Below, piece by piece: positions 1 to 9,827 of a DNA stretch of 34,621 bases (the first letter of the stretch is position 1; the number at the start of each line of letters is the position of its first letter). The stretch lies in the NCBI GenBank assembly GCA_004000625.1, contig SAUS01000024.1, forward strand, positions 1 through 34,621, read 5' to 3'. The stretch comes from Candidatus Cibiobacter qucibialis (GTDB taxonomy: Bacteria > Bacillota > Clostridia > Oscillospirales > Ruminococcaceae). The notes under the pieces are model-generated. The model did not search any database. It saw only the letters and a list, made by a program, of their open reading frames with translations, and had not been told where the DNA came from. The translations under genes and the position numbers were made by a program.

Positions 1-57
1 GGCATCTGCCGCACCTCGCTCGCCGTATCGGCACTTAGAATTATGCGGTATTGCCTT
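1..57 (+). repeat. MITE-like element, right part (cut by window edge)
   Basis: This stretch matches the right third of the complete copy at 20665-20840 almost base for base and ends in the same terminal inverted repeat, closing with TTGCCTT. The left part lies outside the window. It sits about 30 bp beyond the hflX stop codon, so it is in the intergenic 3' flank of that gene. No coding capacity is seen. Confidence 0.8.
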
Positions 58-87
58 TGTTATCTTGCACAAAGCGAACAGCTGCGC

Positions 88-1416
<1,329 letters not shown>

Positions 1417-1477
1417 AGGGATCCTTTCTGGCCGTATTCGGCCAGGTCAGCAAAAGTATGGGGCAGGGGAGTGAATG

Positions 1478-2155
1478 TCAGACGGTTGTCTCGGCATTCT
1501 CCGCTGGTTCCGTTGGTTCTGCCTGTACAGCGGGGGCAGCGGCTGCCGGTTCATCGGATTTCTGGCTGCCGGGGTTCAGCAGGTACCAGGCCAGGCAGGG
1601 CACCTCGGTGCCGTCAAAGCGGTGCAGAACGGTATCGTGGTCATAATGGAAGCCGGTCTTGGCCAACACGCGGCTGCTTGCCACATTCTGGCTGGCGTGG
1701 AACCCGGCCAGCCAGGGCGCACCTACCATGCCAAACCAGTAATCGCGCACGGCAGCGGCGGCTTCGGTGGCATAGCCCTGGTTCCACCACTTTTTGCCCA
1801 AGGTGTAACCGATCTCATACATGCCGCCCAGCAGCTCGGTTTTCACGTTTTTCCAGGCATAGGGCTTTTCACGCTCACAGGATTCGGCGGGGGCAATGCT
1901 GATGCTGCCCATCAGCACACCGGTCACTTTATCGCAGATGCCCCAATCATAAAAATCCGGGCGGTCATATTGTTTGACGATCTCGTTCAGATATGCCATC
2001 GTTACCACCCAGTCACGGTGGGGCTCCCAGCGCAGGTAGCGGGTCACTTCCGGGTCATTGGCCCAGTTGCCAAACATCATTTCGCAGTCGTCGGTTGTCA
2101 TACGACGCAGGACCAGCCGCTCGGTGGTCAACTCTTGTGTGCCGCAATGCTTCAT
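1478..2155 (-). CDS. GNAT family N-acetyltransferase
   Basis: Acetyl-CoA-dependent acyltransferase of the RimJ/RimL-like GNAT branch. It opens with the typical TTERLVLRRMT, and the core has IGYTLGKKWWNQGYATEAA, the acetyl-CoA binding region of the fold. The reading frame extends upstream into the flippase gene. I chose the ATG at 2155 because AAGGAAAGG lies about 12 nt before it and the family homology begins just after; this gives 225 residues. The C-terminal 30 residues are a low-complexity Ala/Pro/Glu tail. The substrate is unknown: position behind a flippase suggests an amino-sugar of the glycan, but many such enzymes act on proteins or small amines. Confidence 0.85.
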   Translation of the reverse strand: MKHCGTQELTTERLVLRRMTTDDCEMMFGNWANDPEVTRYLRWEPHRDWVVTMAYLNEIVKQYDRPDFYDWGICDKVTGVLMGSISIAPAESCEREKPYAWKNVKTELLGGMYEIGYTLGKKWWNQGYATEAAAAVRDYWFGMVGAPWLAGFHASQNVASSRVLAKTGFHYDHDTVLHRFDGTEVPCLAWYLLNPGSQKSDEPAAAAPAVQAEPTEPAENAETTV

Positions 2156-2184
2156 CTTGATATACAACCTTTCCTTTGCAGTAG

Positions 2185-3648
2185 TTATGCTTGGCTGTGC
2201 AGCAGATACCGCCGCACAAAGCCCATAAAGATCTGCCACAGCTTGTACAGCTGGGCACGGTAAATGTTACAGTAAATAAACAGGATTGCTGCAGTTAAAA
2301 CAAACTTGATGATAAAATTGTGGGCGAACACCACGCCGATCACGGCCACACCCACCGCCAGCAAAAAGCCGCAGATCGTCCGGCTGAAGCTGGGGATGGT
2401 GCGGTAGTAATACTGCCCGGTCACAGTGCGGTACAAAAACATCGTTGCATTGGCCGCTACCAGGCCGACCGCGGCACCCATTACGCCAAAACGCGGCACC
2501 AGCACGGCGCACACGGCAATGTTGGCCGCAACGCCCACGGCGGTTCCAATCGTATCCTGGAACGGCTTGCGGGCAATGGTGTTGCCGTACACCGTGCCTT
2601 CGCACAGGATGGAGAACACCACGGCCAGCATCATCAGCGGAAAGTAGGGCAGGCAGGCCGATTTGGCCGGGAAGATGATGAAGATGATATCCTCAAACAT
2701 GACCAGCAGACAGAAAAAGCCGAAGATCAGCAGGTTTAGCAGATCATGGATGCGGCCAATGCGCTCCTGCTCGGTGCGGTAATGCGCGTAGACATAGGGG
2801 CCCCAGTAGGTGGAAAAACCGGCCTGAATGGTGGTGACAAGCTGGGCCAGGGTGTAGGCGAAATCAAACGAACCCTGCTCCGCCGCGGGGGCGTAATTGC
2901 CTAAAAAAGAAAGGCAGATGGCGCGGTACAGCGGGATCAGGATGGCCGCAGGTGCCAACACAATGCCGTAAGGCAGTGCCGCCCGGTAAATGTGGGCATA
3001 GGGGCGCAGGCCGCGCACAGGGGCCTCTTTCGTTTGACCTTTAGAAGCCCGCCGCCAATAGAACACTGCGACCCCCGCAAAGCTGCACACCGCACCCAGC
3101 ACAAAAGCGCGGGCGTCCTGGGTAACAAAGCCGGGCAGCAGGTAGATCAGGTTCAGGCAGGCCTGCATCCACAGCGTTTCGGTGGTGTAGGCGCGCACAT
3201 TGTTTTCCAGCCGGAGCAGCACGTTGAGGTAACGCACCAGCATGTACAGAGCAGCGTTCAGGAACAAAAACGGCACCAGCCCGGCACCGTTGGCCCCAAG
3301 GCCAAAGGCCGCCGCCAGCGGCTTGGCGAAAAAGATACTGCCGATGCCGCCCACCAGCAGCATGACCAGCACCGAAAGCCGGGTACACGCGGCAAACATG
3401 CTGCGCCCGGTGGAACCGGCAGGCGGTTCGTGGTAAAAGCGCAGCAGGCTTTGGTCCAGCCCAAGCATGCCCACATTCATCAGCGACATGGTGTATGCCA
3501 TGAAGGAAGCAGGAACGGCGTAGCTTTCGGCGGGCAGGACGCCCTTGATGATAAGCGCTGCGCCGGAAATGCCAAAGCCAAGGTAGGTGGCAATGGAGTA
3601 TTTCATCACATTTCCGGCAAAGCTTTCAGTTTTTTTCGGTTCAGACAT
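2185..3648 (-). CDS. Polysaccharide flippase / oligosaccharide translocase (MATE-like Wzx family)
   Basis: Integral membrane protein of 487 residues with about twelve to fourteen hydrophobic segments, in the MOP superfamily branch that flips lipid-linked oligosaccharides (Wzx/RfbX-like). A short charged N-terminus leads into FAGNVMKYSIATYLGFGISG, typical of the polysaccharide-biosynthesis membrane family. The ATG at 3648 has GGGAG six bases upstream. It lies 51 bp after the glycosyltransferase-like gene and 29 bp before the GNAT start, inside the same run. Its likely job is moving undecaprenyl-linked glycan repeat units outward. The exact substrate cannot be read from sequence. Confidence 0.85.
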   Translation of the reverse strand: MSEPKKTESFAGNVMKYSIATYLGFGISGAALIIKGVLPAESYAVPASFMAYTMSLMNVGMLGLDQSLLRFYHEPPAGSTGRSMFAACTRLSVLVMLLVGGIGSIFFAKPLAAAFGLGANGAGLVPFLFLNAALYMLVRYLNVLLRLENNVRAYTTETLWMQACLNLIYLLPGFVTQDARAFVLGAVCSFAGVAVFYWRRASKGQTKEAPVRGLRPYAHIYRAALPYGIVLAPAAILIPLYRAICLSFLGNYAPAAEQGSFDFAYTLAQLVTTIQAGFSTYWGPYVYAHYRTEQERIGRIHDLLNLLIFGFFCLLVMFEDIIFIIFPAKSACLPYFPLMMLAVVFSILCEGTVYGNTIARKPFQDTIGTAVGVAANIAVCAVLVPRFGVMGAAVGLVAANATMFLYRTVTGQYYYRTIPSFSRTICGFLLAVGVAVIGVVFAHNFIIKFVLTAAILFIYCNIYRAQLYKLWQIFMGFVRRYLLHSQA

Positions 3649-3699
3649 GGCAGGCTCCCATTTGCAGCGGGCGCACCGCAGCGCGCCGGAAAAACAACT

Positions 3700-5013
3700 T
3701 TATTTTACATATGGCCGGATGCGCGCTTCCATGCGCTGGATCTCCTCCGGCGGGATATAGGCTTTGTCCACATAACCGTAAATGCGCTGGGCAAAGTTGG
3801 CCAGCGGCGGGCAGAAGGCAAACACCCGTTTGGGTTCCCACTTGTGGCGGTACAGCATGTGTACCCCCGCCAGTGCGCAGAACTTGAGTAGGTTGAAGTG
3901 CGGCGTAAAGCCGGGCCCCATCGGTTCATCCCGCGGGGGATTTTTGTACACTTCCTCCAGCAGGTCGGCCATCCGCTTGTAGGCCGGGGCAGGGGAGGGG
4001 TCAAAATAGCCCTCAATCACATCCCGTGCAATGGGGAACGGCGGGTTCGGCTGCGCCATGGCAGCGGCAAACTCCGGGTAGCTAGTCACATAGTGAGCAT
4101 CCTTGTAGATGACGGGGTCATACTCGTGCTCGATGGGCACCGGGCGCAGGATATGGCAGCTTTTGCCCGCCATGTATACTTCGGCCACAGCGGTGCTCAT
4201 CCAGATGGAGATGGAATCCGCCGCCACAATCCACTGCTTGACGGAATCCGCAAAAATCACATGGAAGTTGGGGCGTTTGGCGGCCAGCTCGTCCAGGGCT
4301 TTGCATTTCCATTCGCTGGGGTGGCGGCGGTATACCAGTTCCACCTCCGGGTGGTCACCCAGGTAGCGGTCAAACCAGGCCAGCGTTTTTTCCATCGAAA
4401 CGCGGTTGGTGCGGGCAAAGCCGGAAAAATCCGTTCCCGCCATTTTGGAAAGCTCGGCCACTTCCTGGTCGGTCATGCTGGCATAGCCAAAGCTGGAAAT
4501 GTACAGGTGCAGCTGTTTGGCGGGGTCAAGGCCGAATTCCTTGCACAGGGTTTCCTTATCCTTAAAGTAGCCCTTGAACTCCGGCTGCAGAAAGTCCATC
4601 ATCACAGCGCCGGTCACGGGGGTGTTCTTGGCATCCATGCCATGGGCCTGTAACCGCTGGGCAGTGCGCTGGCCCCAGCAAGTCTGCACGCAGCGCTTGG
4701 CGTTGCCGTTCATGTTGAACCAATCGCCCTCCTCCTGCGTGTCGGAGAGCATCTGCTCCCAGTGCAGGTTGACGATCTTGTTGCATCTGCCAATGTTGTT
4801 GTACACATGGCTGTTGATGGCTTCGTTGTCATACATGCAGCTGGCAACCAGAACTTCCGGCTTGTCTTTGCCAAACAGGCGCAGATCTTTGGCATCCAGC
4901 AGCTGGCGGATGCGCACGGTGTAGCCGCGGCGCTCCAGCTCCAATTTGAGCAAAAGATCGCTCTCATATTCCCGAACGGTGTGTTCGTACAAAATCAAAA
5001 AGTCCAGTGCCAC
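3700..5013 (-). CDS. Surface carbohydrate biosynthesis glycosyltransferase-like protein
   Basis: Soluble 437-residue protein that resembles the surface-carbohydrate biosynthesis proteins with a GT-B-like layout: N-terminal half beginning LDFLILYEHTVREYESDLL, and a C-terminal half with a region like the nucleotide-sugar site of capsule and teichoic transferases (STAVAEVYMAGKSCHILRP). No signal peptide is seen. Translation starts at GTG (5013), supported by AAAGGAGGT about six bases upstream. It lies between the SGNH protein and the flippase, so a role in assembling the same glycan is likely. Assignment to a numbered glycosyltransferase family is not possible by eye, and donor and acceptor are unknown. 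Confidence 0.7.
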   Translation of the reverse strand: MALDFLILYEHTVREYESDLLLKLELERRGYTVRIRQLLDAKDLRLFGKDKPEVLVASCMYDNEAINSHVYNNIGRCNKIVNLHWEQMLSDTQEEGDWFNMNGNAKRCVQTCWGQRTAQRLQAHGMDAKNTPVTGAVMMDFLQPEFKGYFKDKETLCKEFGLDPAKQLHLYISSFGYASMTDQEVAELSKMAGTDFSGFARTNRVSMEKTLAWFDRYLGDHPEVELVYRRHPSEWKCKALDELAAKRPNFHVIFADSVKQWIVAADSISIWMSTAVAEVYMAGKSCHILRPVPIEHEYDPVIYKDAHYVTSYPEFAAAMAQPNPPFPIARDVIEGYFDPSPAPAYKRMADLLEEVYKNPPRDEPMGPGFTPHFNLLKFCALAGVHMLYRHKWEPKRVFAFCPPLANFAQRIYGYVDKAYIPPEEIQRMEARIRPYVK

Positions 5014-5043
5014 AGGGGACCTCCTTTTTGGGGTGGGGCAGCA

Positions 5044-5976
5044 TCAGCGCTGCATATCATCAAACAGTTCGGCTGTCCAGTCCGGCAGGCCGTATTTTTC
5101 GTCCAGGTGGAACCCGTCAAAAAACTGGGTGTCATCATCGGTAATGCAGCTGGTGCCCCATTCGTAATTCAGCACGGTAAAATTCTGCTTTTCCAACAGC
5201 GGCAGAACTTCGTCCTGCATCACGGCGGTAATGCCAAAGGCATCGCATACCTCGGTGCGCACATTGGCGGCCATGGGGGGCAGCACAATGGTCAGCTCCA
5301 CGCCGCGGTCTGCGCAGCGCTGGGCCATAGCCAAAAACTCCGCCAGCTCGGTTTCGTTCAGTGTCCAGTTCTGGCAGCGGGTGGTGATCAGCGCCGGGTA
5401 CTCATACAGCTTTTTGTGCAGCGGAATCGTGTTCCCGGCATCATCCAGGTAATCCGCCGCGGTCCAGTCGCCGGATTCAATGGTGTCCGGCGTGCCCTTT
5501 ACGGTGTCCATAAACACGGTCAGGGCGTTCACGTTGTATTCCAGGTTCAGACAGTAGGCCAGCGGGTTGCGCAGGGTAGCTTCCAGCGCCGAAAAACGGT
5601 CGGTGTTATAGCTGCTGTTTAAGGTGTAGAACGAAAGCTCAAACAGAATGCGGTCCACCTGGTTGCCGGAATCCAGCACATAGTTGGCAAGGTCCACACA
5701 TTCCTTCAGGGAAGCACCGCCAAAGGCCAGGTTCTGCCAGCTTTGCCCGGTCAGGGAATCCACAAGGTCCATATCAAAGTGGGCCAGGCGGCTGTCCCCG
5801 ATGATCAGGTTGGTGCCGGGGCTCTGCTCATAGGCGCGCACACGGGCCACCGGCTGGCTGGAAGAGGCTGTTTTTTTGATGCCAAAATAATTGTTTGGCT
5901 CAAACGCCACAAAAAAGGCAAACCACAGATAGACCGGCACGAACAGCAGCGCCAATTTTTTGATGATATGCTTCAC
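5044..5976 (-). CDS. Membrane-anchored SGNH/GDSL-like protein (DltD/AlgJ-type partner of MBOAT)
   Basis: 310-residue protein with one N-terminal membrane anchor (residues 7-25) and an extracytoplasmic SGNH-hydrolase-like domain. Block I is GDSR (60-63) and block V is DGFHL, giving Asp287 and His290 as the other catalytic candidates. Proteins of this kind work with an MBOAT acyltransferase to acylate exported polymers, as DltD does with DltB and AlgJ/AlgX with AlgI. The MBOAT gene lies 27 bp upstream. The start is GTG at 5976 with AGGAG nine bases upstream. Whether it transfers the acyl group itself or supports the MBOAT protein is inference. Confidence 0.8.
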   Translation of the reverse strand: MKHIIKKLALLFVPVYLWFAFFVAFEPNNYFGIKKTASSSQPVARVRAYEQSPGTNLIIGDSRLAHFDMDLVDSLTGQSWQNLAFGGASLKECVDLANYVLDSGNQVDRILFELSFYTLNSSYNTDRFSALEATLRNPLAYCLNLEYNVNALTVFMDTVKGTPDTIESGDWTAADYLDDAGNTIPLHKKLYEYPALITTRCQNWTLNETELAEFLAMAQRCADRGVELTIVLPPMAANVRTEVCDAFGITAVMQDEVLPLLEKQNFTVLNYEWGTSCITDDDTQFFDGFHLDEKYGLPDWTAELFDDMQR

Positions 5977-6003
5977 GCCGGAAATCTCCTTTTTTCCATA
6001 AGA

Positions 6004-7503
6004 TTAAAACCCTGCATAGGGGCCGAACGCGTTGGCGTTAAAGCCGCCGCTCTGCATGATGTACCCCACCAGGATAAAAACGATCAAAACAACATACAGC
6101 GCATTGCGGTGCTTGGCGCTTGCCAGGGCAACCTCAGCCGGTTTGTTTTTGCAGGCAAAATTGCGCCGGTGATCCAGCCAGATGCCAAGCGCCAGCGCCA
6201 GCGCAGCGAACGCCCAATAAGCCGCTACCATAATGGTATTGGCGTAAAAGCCGGTATACGCTGTGCTGTACAGCTCCCCGGCAAAGCGGGCGGGGGACCA
6301 GCTGTTCATCAGGCAGCGGCCCAGGTAGACGAAAGCATCGCCAACGCCCAGGTTTTCGGCCATGCCGGAAAGGTTGCCGGACCCCACGCGGAAGAACACC
6401 ATGCTGATGGTCCACAAAACAAACACCACAACCCGCTTGCCCCACAGCACACGGGCCGGGGTGCCGCGCTTTTTGGGTTTGCCAAAGCGGCGGTGCAGCA
6501 GCTCTTCGCCCACGCGGTAAACCGCCTGCAGCAGACCCCAGATGATGAATGGCGCGGTGCTGCCGTGCCAGAAGCCGGAAGCAAAGAACACGCAGAACAC
6601 GCACAGCTCGGTGGGCAGGCGGCCAAAGCGGCCAAGATCTGCCCAGGCCAGCGGCATAAAGAGATAATCCTGCAGCCAGGAAGAAAACGAGATGTGCCAG
6701 CGGCTCCAGAAGCCGGAAAAGTTGGTGGCGTAAAACGGGGTCTTAAAGTTTTCCGGCAGGTCCAGCCCCAGCACAAGGCCGGTGGCACGGGAAATCTCGG
6801 AATAGCCGGAAAAGCTGAAATACAGATAAAAAGTGTACATCACCGCGGTCAAAATCAGCATGGGGGCGCTGTAATCCGCATAGTGGGGGAAAACCGTATC
6901 CACCACCATGTTCAGCACATCCGCCACGGCAATGTATTTGAACAGCCCCAGCGCATATAGCCGCAAAGCGCGCACCGTGCGGGCAGCATCAAAGCGGTGC
7001 TCGGCGCTCAACTGCGGCAGCAGCGCACCAGCGCGGCAGATGGGCCCCTGGGTGACGGTGGCAAAAAAGTTGAGGAACAGCGCCAGTCGGATAAAGCTGG
7101 TTTCCACCTCGCAGTCGCCGCGGGTGGCGTCGATCAGGTAGGCGATTGCGGCAAAACTGGTAAAGCTGATGCCCAGCGGCATGGCCACCGCGCGCCAGCC
7201 GTGCAGTACCCCGCCCAACAGGCCGTTATACTTAAAAAAGGCCAGAATGCCCAGCATACCGATCACGCCAAGGCGCAAAAAGGCGGTTTTGTGTGCGCCG
7301 CCCCGCCAGGCAAGGCCGCGGCCGCACAGGTAGGTGAACACCGCCAGTGCAATGGTGACCGGCAGCATGGCCGGCATGGCCAGCGCATAAAACACCCACG
7401 AAGCTCCCAGCAGAAACACCGGCTGCATGCGCACCGGCAAATGCAGGTAAACGGCAGCCACAACCACCAAAAATGCACAGTATTGCAGGCTTTGCAGCCC
7501 CAT
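6004..7503 (-). CDS. MBOAT family membrane-bound O-acyltransferase
   Basis: Multi-spanning O-acyltransferase of the AlgI/DltB/PatA type that moves acyl groups, usually acetyl, across the membrane for transfer to exported polysaccharide. The catalytic histidine is in FWHGSTAPFIIWGLLQA (His313 with the chosen start). The upstream region has the GPICRAG and FFATVTQGP features common to the AlgI group. The open frame extends 25 codons further to a TTG, but the ATG at 7503 has GGAGG eight bases upstream, giving 499 residues. First gene of the minus-strand run; a promoter lies at 7646-7674, leaving a leader of about 137 nt. Confidence 0.92.
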   Translation of the reverse strand: MGLQSLQYCAFLVVVAAVYLHLPVRMQPVFLLGASWVFYALAMPAMLPVTIALAVFTYLCGRGLAWRGGAHKTAFLRLGVIGMLGILAFFKYNGLLGGVLHGWRAVAMPLGISFTSFAAIAYLIDATRGDCEVETSFIRLALFLNFFATVTQGPICRAGALLPQLSAEHRFDAARTVRALRLYALGLFKYIAVADVLNMVVDTVFPHYADYSAPMLILTAVMYTFYLYFSFSGYSEISRATGLVLGLDLPENFKTPFYATNFSGFWSRWHISFSSWLQDYLFMPLAWADLGRFGRLPTELCVFCVFFASGFWHGSTAPFIIWGLLQAVYRVGEELLHRRFGKPKKRGTPARVLWGKRVVVFVLWTISMVFFRVGSGNLSGMAENLGVGDAFVYLGRCLMNSWSPARFAGELYSTAYTGFYANTIMVAAYWAFAALALALGIWLDHRRNFACKNKPAEVALASAKHRNALYVVLIVFILVGYIMQSGGFNANAFGPYAGF

Positions 7504-7645
7504 GAGCGCAACCTCCAGACCTAATAGGAGCGGTACCGCACAACGCACGGCGTGCCGCAAAAAATCCACAGGCAGCAAGGATAAAATAAGACCGCCTGCA
7601 CCCGCAATATGGCAAAATGGCGCAATATCACAGATTAACTAAACT

Positions 7646-7674
7646 ATTATACCTGTTTTGCCTACTAATGTAAA
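7646..7674 (-). promoter_or_regulatory. Sigma-A-type promoter of the MBOAT-hflX operon
   Basis: On the minus strand, TTTACA (7669-7674) and TATAAT (7646-7651) are separated by exactly 17 bp, a near-consensus promoter pointing at the MBOAT gene. The rest of the 478-bp divergent gap (7504-7981) holds the plus-strand promoter and leader hairpin described separately, plus a GC palindrome CCCCGCGGGG near 7684-7693. No further gene is seen in it. Confidence 0.8.
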
Positions 7675-7827
7675 GTGGGCCGCCCCGCGGGGGCATAATA
7701 CGCACGAAAAAACGTAAAGAATATTGTTTGCACAGCGGCAACAGAAGCGGCGTTAAAATGTGATAACAAAGAGCAAAACACGGAATAAAAAGCAAGCCTA
7801 CTAGGTGGGATAAATTTCCTGGAACGG

Positions 7828-7856
7828 TTGCACTGAATACGTGAAAATGATATACT
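7828..7856 (+). promoter_or_regulatory. Sigma-A-type promoter of the rfbF operon
   Basis: TTGCAC (7828-7833) and TATACT (7851-7856) are spaced 17 bp apart, about 130 bp upstream of the rfbF start. Two overlapping dyads cover the -10 box and the likely start of transcription: ATGATA-TAC-TATCAT (7847-7861) and TACTAT-C-ATAGTA (7853-7865). They could be an operator, but AT-rich promoter DNA gives such dyads by chance too. Confidence 0.75.
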
Positions 7857-7890
7857 ATCATAGTAATAAAAAATAGGCTGGGTGTGTACC

Positions 7891-7931
7891 AAACTGTCCG
7901 GCGGTTGAAATGCTGGTGGGACGGACAGTTT
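7891..7931 (+). promoter_or_regulatory. Leader hairpin between promoter and rfbF (possible attenuator)
   Basis: AAACTGTCCG (7891-7900) and CGGACAGTTT (7922-7931) form a perfect 10-bp stem with a 21-nt loop, starting about 30 nt after the expected transcription start. A run of only five Ts closes and follows the stem, so it could be a weak terminator or a structural target for an antiterminator. The structure is seen; its function is inferred. Confidence 0.55.
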
Positions 7932-7981
7932 TTGCGGGACTGCAAGCAGGGTTCCGCTGCAGGCTTACGGGAGTGAAAAAT

Positions 7982-8764
7982 ATGAAAGTTGTAATTCTTG
8001 CCGGCGGCTATGGCACGCGCATTTCGGAAGAAAGTAAGTTCAAGCCAAAACCGATGATCGAAATCGGCGGTATGCCCATTTTGTGGCATATCATGAAAGA
8101 GTATTCTTACTATGGCTTCAATGATTTTGTGATCTGCGCCGGGTACAAGCAGCATATGATCAAGGAGTGGTTTGCGGATTATTTCCTGCATACCAGTGAT
8201 GTGACCTTTGACTTCACCCAGGGCAACAAGATGATCGTGCATGACCAGCACGCCGAGCCGTGGCGCGTGGCGGTGGTGGATACCGGCCTGAACACGATGA
8301 CGGGCGGCCGCATCAAGCGGGTGCAGAAATATATCGGCAACGAAACCTTTATGATGACCTATGGTGATGGCGTTTGTGATGTGAACATTGCCGAACTGGT
8401 CAAGTTCCATAAGCAGCATGGCAAGCTAGCCACCCTGACCGCCGTTGTGCAGGAACAGCAGAAAGGCGTGCTGGATATCGGCCAGGATAACACTGTACAG
8501 GCCTTCCGCGAAAAGAGCATCAACGATGGGGCTATCATCAACGCGGGCTATATGGTGCTGGAACCGGAAGTGTTTGATACCATCAGCGGTGATGATACCA
8601 TTTTTGAGCAGGCCCCGCTGCGCGAGCTGGCAGCCAAAGGCCAGCTGATGAGCTATGTGCACCGCGGATTCTGGCAGTGCATGGATACCGAGCGCGAAAA
8701 AAGTATGCTGGAAAAAATGTGGGCGTCCGGCTGTGCGCCCTGGGAAGTGTGGAACCAACAATGA
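7982..8764 (+). CDS. rfbF: Glucose-1-phosphate cytidylyltransferase
   Basis: First enzyme of CDP-linked 3,6-dideoxyhexose synthesis: CTP plus glucose-1-phosphate gives CDP-glucose. The start MKVVILAGGYGTRISEES carries the nucleotidyltransferase signature (GGYGTR) and KPKPMIEIGGMPILWHIM, both diagnostic for RfbF/DdhA. The 260 residues match the family. The open frame extends upstream to 7910, but the ATG at 7982 has GGGAG eight bases before it and fits family alignment. Its stop overlaps the rfbG start (ATGA), so the two are translationally coupled. Confidence 0.96.
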   Translation: MKVVILAGGYGTRISEESKFKPKPMIEIGGMPILWHIMKEYSYYGFNDFVICAGYKQHMIKEWFADYFLHTSDVTFDFTQGNKMIVHDQHAEPWRVAVVDTGLNTMTGGRIKRVQKYIGNETFMMTYGDGVCDVNIAELVKFHKQHGKLATLTAVVQEQQKGVLDIGQDNTVQAFREKSINDGAIINAGYMVLEPEVFDTISGDDTIFEQAPLRELAAKGQLMSYVHRGFWQCMDTEREKSMLEKMWASGCAPWEVWNQQ

Positions 8765-9816
8765 ACTTGGAATTTTACCGCGGTAAACGCGTGTTTGTAA
8801 CCGGACATACCGGTTTTAAGGGCAGCTGGCTCTGCCGCATGCTGGTGGGGGTCGGTGCGGTGGTAACGGGTTACAGCCTGGAACCGCCCACAACCCCCAA
8901 CCTCTTCTCTCTGGCAGGGCTGGAAGGCAAAATGACCAGCGTGATCGGTGATATCCGCAATTTTGCCGCCCTGAAAGCGGCCTTTGATGCCGCCCAGCCG
9001 GAAATTGTGCTGCACCTGGCGGCCCAGCCCATTGTGCGGGACAGCTACAAGGACCCGCGCTATACCTATGAAACCAATGTGATGGGCACCGTGAACCTGT
9101 TGGAATGCGTGCGCACCGCCCAAACTCCGCCGCGCTCTGTGCTGAACGTAACAACGGATAAGGTGTACCAGAATAATGAATGGTGCTGGGGCTACCGCGA
9201 AAACGAACCGTTGGACGGCTTCGACCCCTACTCCAACAGCAAAAGCTGCTCGGAGCTGGTGACCCACAGCTATAAAAACAGCTTTTTTGCGGATGGCAGC
9301 GTGGCCATCTCCACCGCCCGCGCGGGTAATGTGATTGGCGGCGGCGATTTTGCCAATGACCGCATCATCCCAGACTGTGTGCGTGCCATGGCAAAAGGGG
9401 AGAGCATCGGTGTGCGCAACCCGTATTCCACCCGCCCATACCAGCATGTGCTGGAACCGCTGGCGGCGTACCTGCTGATCGCCCAGCGCCAATATGAGGA
9501 TAACCGGTACGCCGGCTATTATAATGTCGGCCCGGATGACTGCGACTGTGTGACGACCGGCACCCTGGTAGACCTGTTCTGCCGGGCGTGGGGCGATGGC
9601 GCCGCATGGGAAAACCGCGCTGAGGCAAACGCCCCGCATGAAGCAAACTTTTTGAAGCTGGATTGCAGCAAATTGAAATCCACCTTCGGCTGGAAACCGC
9701 GCTGGCATATGGCGGAATGTATGCAAAAGACCGTTGCGTTCAGCAAGGTATGGCTTTCCGGCGGGAATATCCCGGCGGAGATGGACAAAGAGATCAAGGA
9801 ATTTTTGAGTGAGTAA
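8761..9816 (+). CDS. rfbG: CDP-glucose 4,6-dehydratase
   Basis: SDR-type dehydratase that turns CDP-glucose into CDP-4-keto-6-deoxyglucose with bound NAD. The Rossmann motif is TGHTGFKG (14-21), the TTDK segment 131-134, and the catalytic pair Tyr157/Lys161 is in YSNSK. The start at 8761 overlaps the rfbF stop and gives 351 residues, close to the family length. Second step of the rfbFGH cassette; rfbH follows after 11 bp. Confidence 0.96.
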   Translation: MNLEFYRGKRVFVTGHTGFKGSWLCRMLVGVGAVVTGYSLEPPTTPNLFSLAGLEGKMTSVIGDIRNFAALKAAFDAAQPEIVLHLAAQPIVRDSYKDPRYTYETNVMGTVNLLECVRTAQTPPRSVLNVTTDKVYQNNEWCWGYRENEPLDGFDPYSNSKSCSELVTHSYKNSFFADGSVAISTARAGNVIGGGDFANDRIIPDCVRAMAKGESIGVRNPYSTRPYQHVLEPLAAYLLIAQRQYEDNRYAGYYNVGPDDCDCVTTGTLVDLFCRAWGDGAAWENRAEANAPHEANFLKLDCSKLKSTFGWKPRWHMAECMQKTVAFSKVWLSGGNIPAEMDKEIKEFLSE

Positions 9817-9827
9817 GGGAGCAGACG

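Noticed and set aside
7900..7907. GGCGGTTG as an ops element for RfaH
   Set aside because: Only the first six bases match the ops consensus and RfaH is a Gram-negative factor; the hairpin is a better feature to follow.
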